This document shows, piece after piece, positions 59,152-64,000 of a stretch of DNA of 64,000 nt. The stretch's first letter is position 1. The number at the start of each line of letters is the position of its first letter. The stretch is taken from NCBI GenBank assembly GCA_032164295.1, contig JAJHTX010000004.1:1984001-2048000 (forward strand). Reading direction: 5' to 3'. Both the position numbers and the translations under genes were made by a program. The notes beneath the pieces were generated by a model. It saw nothing but the letters and a program-made list of their open reading frames with translations, was not told where the DNA came from and did no database searches. This stretch comes from Inonotus obliquus (lineage: Eukaryota > Basidiomycota > Agaricomycetes > Hymenochaetales > Hymenochaetaceae).

Positions 59152-60068
59152 TTAAGGAGCCTCCTCGTCTTCAGCGGGCTCCCCCTTTTCCTGTTTCTCT
59201 GTTTGATACGTTTTAGAAGATGAAAAATTCTTAGTTAACGAGGACTCACCTATGTCTGATGTCCAGAGAGTAAGGTTGTCTCGGAGAAGTTGCATGATAA
59301 GAGTTGAATCCTTATAGCTCTCTTCCGATAGGGTGTCCAGCTCAGCGATGGCATCATCAAATGCCTGCTTGGCAAGATGGCACGCGCGATCAGGGCTGTT
59401 GAGAATCTCGTAGTAGAACACGGAGAAGTTCAGTGCGAGACCAAGACGAATGGGGTGGGTAGGCGGAAGCTCCGTGACGGCAACGTCTGATGCGGCCTTG
59501 TAGGCCTCCAATGACTTGTCGGCACTCTCCTTGCGCTTGTCGCCGGTTGCGAATTCGGCAAGGTAACGATGATAGTCACCCATCCTGAAATTATGCGTGA
59601 GAACGAAGTTACATTTACGGTAACGCATATGCCATACATCTTGTGATAGAACACCTTAGACTCGCCAGACGCGGCCGAAGGGATGAGATGCTTGTCAAGC
59701 ACGTCAAGGATATCTTCACAAATCTTTGCGAGTTCGCTTTCGATCTTCTCCCTGTAGCCCTTGATCATAGCAACCTGGGCCTCGTTGCCCTTTGACTCCT
59801 CCTTCTGCTCAATGGAGGAGACAATGCGCCACGACGCACGACGCGCACCAATTACGTTCTTGTACGCAACCGAGAGAAGATTACGCTCTTCGACGGTGAG
59901 CTCTTGATCAGAAGACGCGACGCGCTTCATGTTGTCAACCATTTCTGCACGTGCGTATATAAGCATCAAAACAGAGACGCGTCAACGCGTGCGCGACCGA
60001 CCTTCATAGCGCTCAGCTTGCTCAGCGAGCTTGGCGAGGTAGACAGAGTCTTCACGAGATTCCGACAT
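59152..60068 (-). CDS. 14-3-3 protein
   Basis: Phosphoserine/threonine-binding dimeric adaptor (BMH1/2, Rad24 family) acting on signalling proteins in the cytosol and nucleus. The start ATG at 60068 gives [60 protein letters not shown] and [20 protein letters not shown] follow the family order. Then come [30 protein letters not shown]-equivalent [60 protein letters not shown] and [19 protein letters not shown] final intron (about 59198-59249) leads to [15 protein letters not shown], stop at 59152-59154. All phosphopeptide-binding residues (K, R, R-Y) are in their expected blocks. About 255 residues. It is divergent from the neurofibromin-like gene. Confidence 0.97.
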
Positions 60069-61355
60069 CTAGACGCGACGTCAGATACGTGGCAAACACG
60101 AAGATAACGCGTCGGAAGACCCACGGTAATGGCTTATAGTAAGGATGTAATCTACAGAAAGAAGTGCAGTCAGAGGCGTGGAACGCGAGAATAGAGAGCT
60201 GCAGATGTTCGGGATGTCGAGCGGGACGCAGACGGTGACGAAAAGACTTACGAGGAGGAGAGCGCTGGAGATATGAGATGGTAGTGGTCTGGAGTAAAGA
60301 GGATGAATCAATAAAATGGGTGCTGGGCAGAGGGTTGGGTCGAGGGTTCCAACCAAATAAGACCAAATGCCGACATCTGCGGCAATACGTTCTCACGCCA
60401 TCCCATCAGTCCTCACTTGTTTTTGTGCGAATCATAGCAGCTCTGCTACTAATAACGACTCGCTGAACTTTGAGTAGAACTCACTTTTTCCGGCTTCATT
60501 ACAGTATGCAATTATAAACGCGGACGTGGCCAGCACGTTGTATGCACACCTCCTGTGAATTGATTACCAAAGCAAGCCGCTGAACCGGGGATCAGTTCCG
60601 GGAATCCGATGATCTATGGTGTCGTGGGAACATGATTAACGCCAAATTAGGATTATCCCGCCTAATGCCTTGTGCTTTCGTCAAAATTCACATACTAAAC
60701 GCTGTGGTGAATGTGTGAGGGTGGGGCGTAAGAATATCAATGTCCATGAAACTTAGTGATAATTTGAGACTGTGATTTCGTCTTTTGCAGTAGAGTACTG
60801 TACGCATCTGTACGGGTGCAACAGAGACGACTGCGTTACAGCAGCGAAACTGCCAACCAGGGCAGGGTTACACGTTACAGAGCCTATTCCAGGCAACTAA
60901 AACAACCGGATGAAGACGATAGGTCCGAAATAGCTTCCGAAAGAGGGATGCCACACGCCCGGAAACACCTTTTCTGGAAGTGCGATTTACTTCCCGCCCA
61001 AGAACATACCAAATATAGGCAAACTGAGCTACCCCAGAGGAAATTCGGAAGATTTTTCTGCGTTACGGCCTTTATGAAGCAACCCGACCCTTGCGTTACA
61101 CGTTACACCAAGCAACGCAACCAAGGCTGCGTTACCGTTACGGTTGCACCCGTACAGATGCGTACAGTAGATAAGACACCAAGGAAATGGCAGATAACCA
61201 TAACTGGCACGCGTAGAACCAAGCGGATCTTCGCGTCCTTTTCGTCGGGTTCACTGTATTGGTGCTGCACTCGTCAGTACGTGCACTGCATGCTTTTCTC
61301 TTGAAACGCGTTTCGCTAGACGGCTTTCCTTCGTTATCCTTCTGACGCCATCATC
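60069..61355. promoter_or_regulatory. shared divergent upstream region of 14-3-3 and neurofibromin-like genes
   Basis: 1.29 kb between head-to-head ATGs. It contains a 370-bp inverted-repeat element (60798-61167) whose right end lies only 188 bp from the neurofibromin-like ATG. Part of 60069-60290 may be a 5'-UTR intron of the 14-3-3 gene. No coding gene was recognised. Confidence 0.5.
60798..61167. mobile_element. MITE-like non-autonomous element, 25-bp perfect terminal inverted repeats, TA target duplication
   Basis: The left end begins CTGTACGCATCTGTACGGGT and continues GCAAC. The right end is its exact reverse complement (61143-61167), a 25-nt perfect match. Each end is flanked by TA (60796-60797 and 61168-61169), as expected from a TA target-site duplication of Tc1/mariner-type transposition. 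Each inverted repeat contains a decamer repeat (CTGTACGCAT, CTGTACGGGT). The interior carries several GCGTTAC or CGTTACA motifs in both halves. No transposase is encoded in 370 bp. The open frame that crosses it (60816-61304) runs past the right end and has no transposase motifs. Confidence 0.85.
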
Positions 61356-64000
61356 ATGGCATCCAACGGGGACGTGAAGGGCGTCAACCGGCGTCCTTCA
61401 GCATCGGCAACCAGCACCATCATGCAGACAAACACTGTCTCGATAAGTAGCACTCGTATCCATCGCAGTAACGAGTCGCACCACGGATTTATCGGCGTCC
61501 ATCCCACAAATGCTGGCCCAACTGGTTTTACACCTGCGACCGCTTCTGGTTCTCCCCAAAGCAAGGCGGTTTTGGCTCTCATCAAGCGGCTCACTGCAAA
61601 GGTGATTGCACAGTGTAGCCTGTGTTCAACTAAGCGTACTTATTGCAACACAAAGCTTCCATGTTATTCTGGAATTGCTTTAGTGGACTTGGAGGCAGAC
61701 CGTGCCGTGCAGAACATCATCGAGACCCTCGTCGAGATGGCTAAGCACGCTCTAGATATCATAATTTGGAAGCTTTCGCAGGACTTGGAAAGCCTTGCAA
61801 AGGTGAGTGCTACTTATTCAGGCCCAACCATCGCCCAGTTGCAGTGGTGTTGCTGCTGTTCCCTACGCTACGCTTTAATTGGTGCCCGAAATTGATAATG
61901 TCTGTTCTCTAGCTTGATGCTACTGGCCAGCGAGCTCTATATATCCTTCAGTCTGAGCTATTCTTACTGAAAGTTATGTCTGTTACACTCTCATGTCGAT
62001 GGCAACATCGTAGCGTACCACACAAGGCAGCAGGGGAGTCCACTAGCGATTTCCGTGATGGCGCTTCCTCTCCCACACCAGCATCATCCTATACACAGAA
62101 TTCCAAGAAGAGTCACACGGGAACTCGCTTCTCGACACCGTCGCTCAGCCTCGAAGCTCCTGCACTCGACGAGAACTGCGCCCGCTGGCTCGTAAGCGTG
62201 ATGATACTTCTTCTCCGTCAAGCTGCCCCTCGCGATGATCGCACTAAAGCCTACGACAACCTCAGTAGTGATGCGAATCTATATGGATTTGAGTCGATTA
62301 ACAGCGATGATGGCCTGCGACATGCAGACGACATGCCGTGGATTCCCCCCTCCGATGGTGATCAAGCACCTCCTACCGGCCACTTACCTCATAAGTCACC
62401 ATCTATGACCTCGGTCTCGTCCAATGCCTCCGCGCCAATACCGCTCGCTCGCTCAGCACTCGGCTTTCAGCGAACTCCCCGTACGCTGACGATGTCTTCG
62501 CTCCCGCTCTACTCGCTCATAACTGAGTGGGCCGGGAATATCGTGTATTTACTATCGGCAGCGAACTGGGGGGTTGTACTAAGCAAGATCAGAGGCAAAA
62601 TCCACTCTCTTGCGCGGTCGTCTCCGGAGGAGTCCCAGGACTATACGGATCTGCAGTTGATGCAGCACTGCGCTTTGGACAGAAACAGATTGGTGGCCAT
62701 CCTTCAAGGTAATTGTTAGTTCCATGACTCTAAAAACACCCTAACAATGTATGATCAGAGTTATCATCGTTGCTCGTGAACATGAAAGCGGAAGCACAAT
62801 GTGCCGTCGCAACTTTCCTCCGACGAGCAATCTGGAATTGGATAGAGACATTCCCCAGTGAATTCATTGAAATGTGCAACGGCCAGCGTAAACTCGATGG
62901 CGCTCCGGAACGCGTCTTCGATTTATTTTTGCAGATTGAAAATGAACAGAACAAGAGGATCTTGTGGCCAACGTTGTGTGTTTTGCTTCTTTTGAGTCAC
63001 GATCGGACGAAGCAGGTCTCCCTCCAGTTCGACCCTCATCTACGGAACAAAAGCTCTCAAAACAAGAAGGTCTGTTCCGACCAGTACGCCTTTATGTTGA
63101 TATTCGTTCTAATTGTGGGGCATTGTAGGAGCTTGTCTTTCTTGACAAAATTCAGAAGAACACAGCAGCCACATCTAAGCTCACTGAGACCGCTATTCTG
63201 TGCCACGTTGATTTGTTACGTGCAGCTTCCTACGTCCCCGCCGAGCATGATGTGACTATTAGAAATGTTGCTATGGAGGTGGCCCACGGGATGAAGGTAA
63301 TAACTCATTTGCCTGATACGGTTCCTGGTTCTCATTTCTCGATTCTGTAGGAACGCTTATGGAAAGCGGTGCATGGACGCCCTTTCTTTGAGGCGACTGA
63401 CCCGATAGATGTTGCCCTCCATGCCGATATAATCGTCGGCCTCTCCCGTTTCCTTCCCGAGGATGACTATATGGGAATCATTAATGCATGTCTCGAACCC
63501 GACCGATCTGACGCTGTGAAGATTGTGGCCGTCAAAGCGCTTATTATACTAGCCCAACAGGTGAGATCGGGTGCTTGGAAGTCATTGTTTGTATCTGACA
63601 CATGCTCTCTAAGGCATCGAAGTGGCCGCATCTTAAGCCGGTAAGGAATGAGCAACTGATTGATCGCGTTCGACGAGTTTATCAGGTAAGTGGGGCCTGA
63701 CTTCTCTGCCTTGTCTCTTCTAATGACTTCGTGTAGAGTTCTGTCTCTCGATATAATGAGAAAGATGCATTGGGAGTCATGAAGCGCAGTGCATCACGAC
63801 CCATAATGAAGAGATTCAGTTCAGAAGCTATTTCCGAAAGGGAACTTCTCATTCTCTCCATTTTTTGTTTATACAGATACGATGCTTTGTTCTTCCCTGT
63901 TTTACATACAACATCCGACAGCTTCCAATGGTTCTCTGATGTTTCTCAGCTTCTGCGAGATCCGGGTAACACTGCACTTCCCTTGTCCGCCCTCCGGACT
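61356..64000 (+). CDS. neurofibromin/IRA-type Ras GTPase-activating protein, N-terminal part
   Basis: Down-regulator of Ras. The start ATG at 61356 gives MASNGDVKGVNRRPSASATS. Exons then give SKAVLALIKRLTAKLPCYSG, LVEMAKHALDIIIWKLSQDL, LDENCARWLVSVMILLLRQA and the HEAT-like stretch FLRRAIWNWIETFPSEFIEM. The last part aligns with human neurofibromin's ALWNWIENYPDEF region. LFLQIENEQNKRILWPTLCV, LTETAILCHVDLLRAASYVP, ERLWKAVHGRPFFEA and IIVGLSRFLPEDDYMGIINA follow the neurofibromin order. The window ends inside the gene (..RDPGNTALPLSALR), well before the GAP, Sec14-PH and C-terminal regions, which must lie to the right. Introns of about 50-60 nt were predicted near 61800, 62715, 63070 and 63560. 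IRA versus NF1 naming cannot be settled here. Confidence 0.82.

Noticed and set aside
60816..61304. 162-codon frame overlapping the inverted-repeat element as a transposase
   Set aside because: It starts inside the left inverted repeat, runs past the right end, and has no DDE or helix-turn-helix features; likely chance.
61334..61594. Minus-strand frame opposite the first exon of the neurofibromin-like gene
   Set aside because: Antisense shadow of a supported exon.

Overview
The window is nuclear DNA from a filamentous basidiomycete, most likely an Agaricomycete. Almost every gene is split by short GT-AG introns, mostly about 48-60 nt with CTRAY-like branch points. Genes are tightly packed on both strands, often head-to-head. 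A C2-NACHT-WD40 (NLR-like) protein of the type expanded in mushroom-forming fungi is present. No prokaryotic operon, CRISPR array or rRNA/tRNA gene was recognised. Coordinates run from the start codon to the stop codon of each gene and include introns. Exon joins were read by eye and are predictions.

Layout, left to right. 1-10 kb (all minus): the 5' part of 5-oxoprolinase (cut by the left edge), ribosomal protein eL36, casein kinase 2 beta subunit, and a long coiled-coil protein. 11-17.5 kb: a small nucleotidyltransferase-fold protein ending in a CaaX-like box; a head-to-head pair of an FMP32/MCUR1-type mitochondrial protein and the ribosome-biogenesis factor FAF1; and an unrecognised protein with repeated DENGxELxR-type motifs. 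17.8-26.5 kb: a roughly 1.4-1.5 kb direct duplication flanks a large C2-NACHT-WD40 gene. The left copy holds an intact gene with two p27-type zinc ribbons (ZNRD2-like). The right copy is a decayed pseudogene. 26.5-38.5 kb: EDEM-like GH47 protein with a PA domain, adenine phosphoribosyltransferase, ribosomal protein eS1, ATG10, acetyl-CoA acetyltransferase and a Dal5-like MFS transporter. 40-49 kb: an acidic uncharacterised protein, another coiled-coil protein, and a RAX1-like RGS-domain membrane protein. 49-59 kb is gene-poor. It contains LSM3, broken into small exons, and a DUF4050-like gene with an overlapping upstream ORF, and it is rich in simple repeats and pyrimidine tracts. 59-64 kb: a 14-3-3 gene and the N-terminal part of a neurofibromin/IRA Ras-GAP are divergent, with a 370-bp MITE-like element between them.

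Most genes are housekeeping (translation, splicing, ER quality control, autophagy, purine salvage, sterol precursor supply, Ras/14-3-3/CK2 signalling). The unusual part is 17.8-26.5 kb, where an intact gene, its pseudogene copy and an NLR-like gene form one rearranged block. The second point of interest is the inverted-repeat element in the upstream region shared by two signalling genes.
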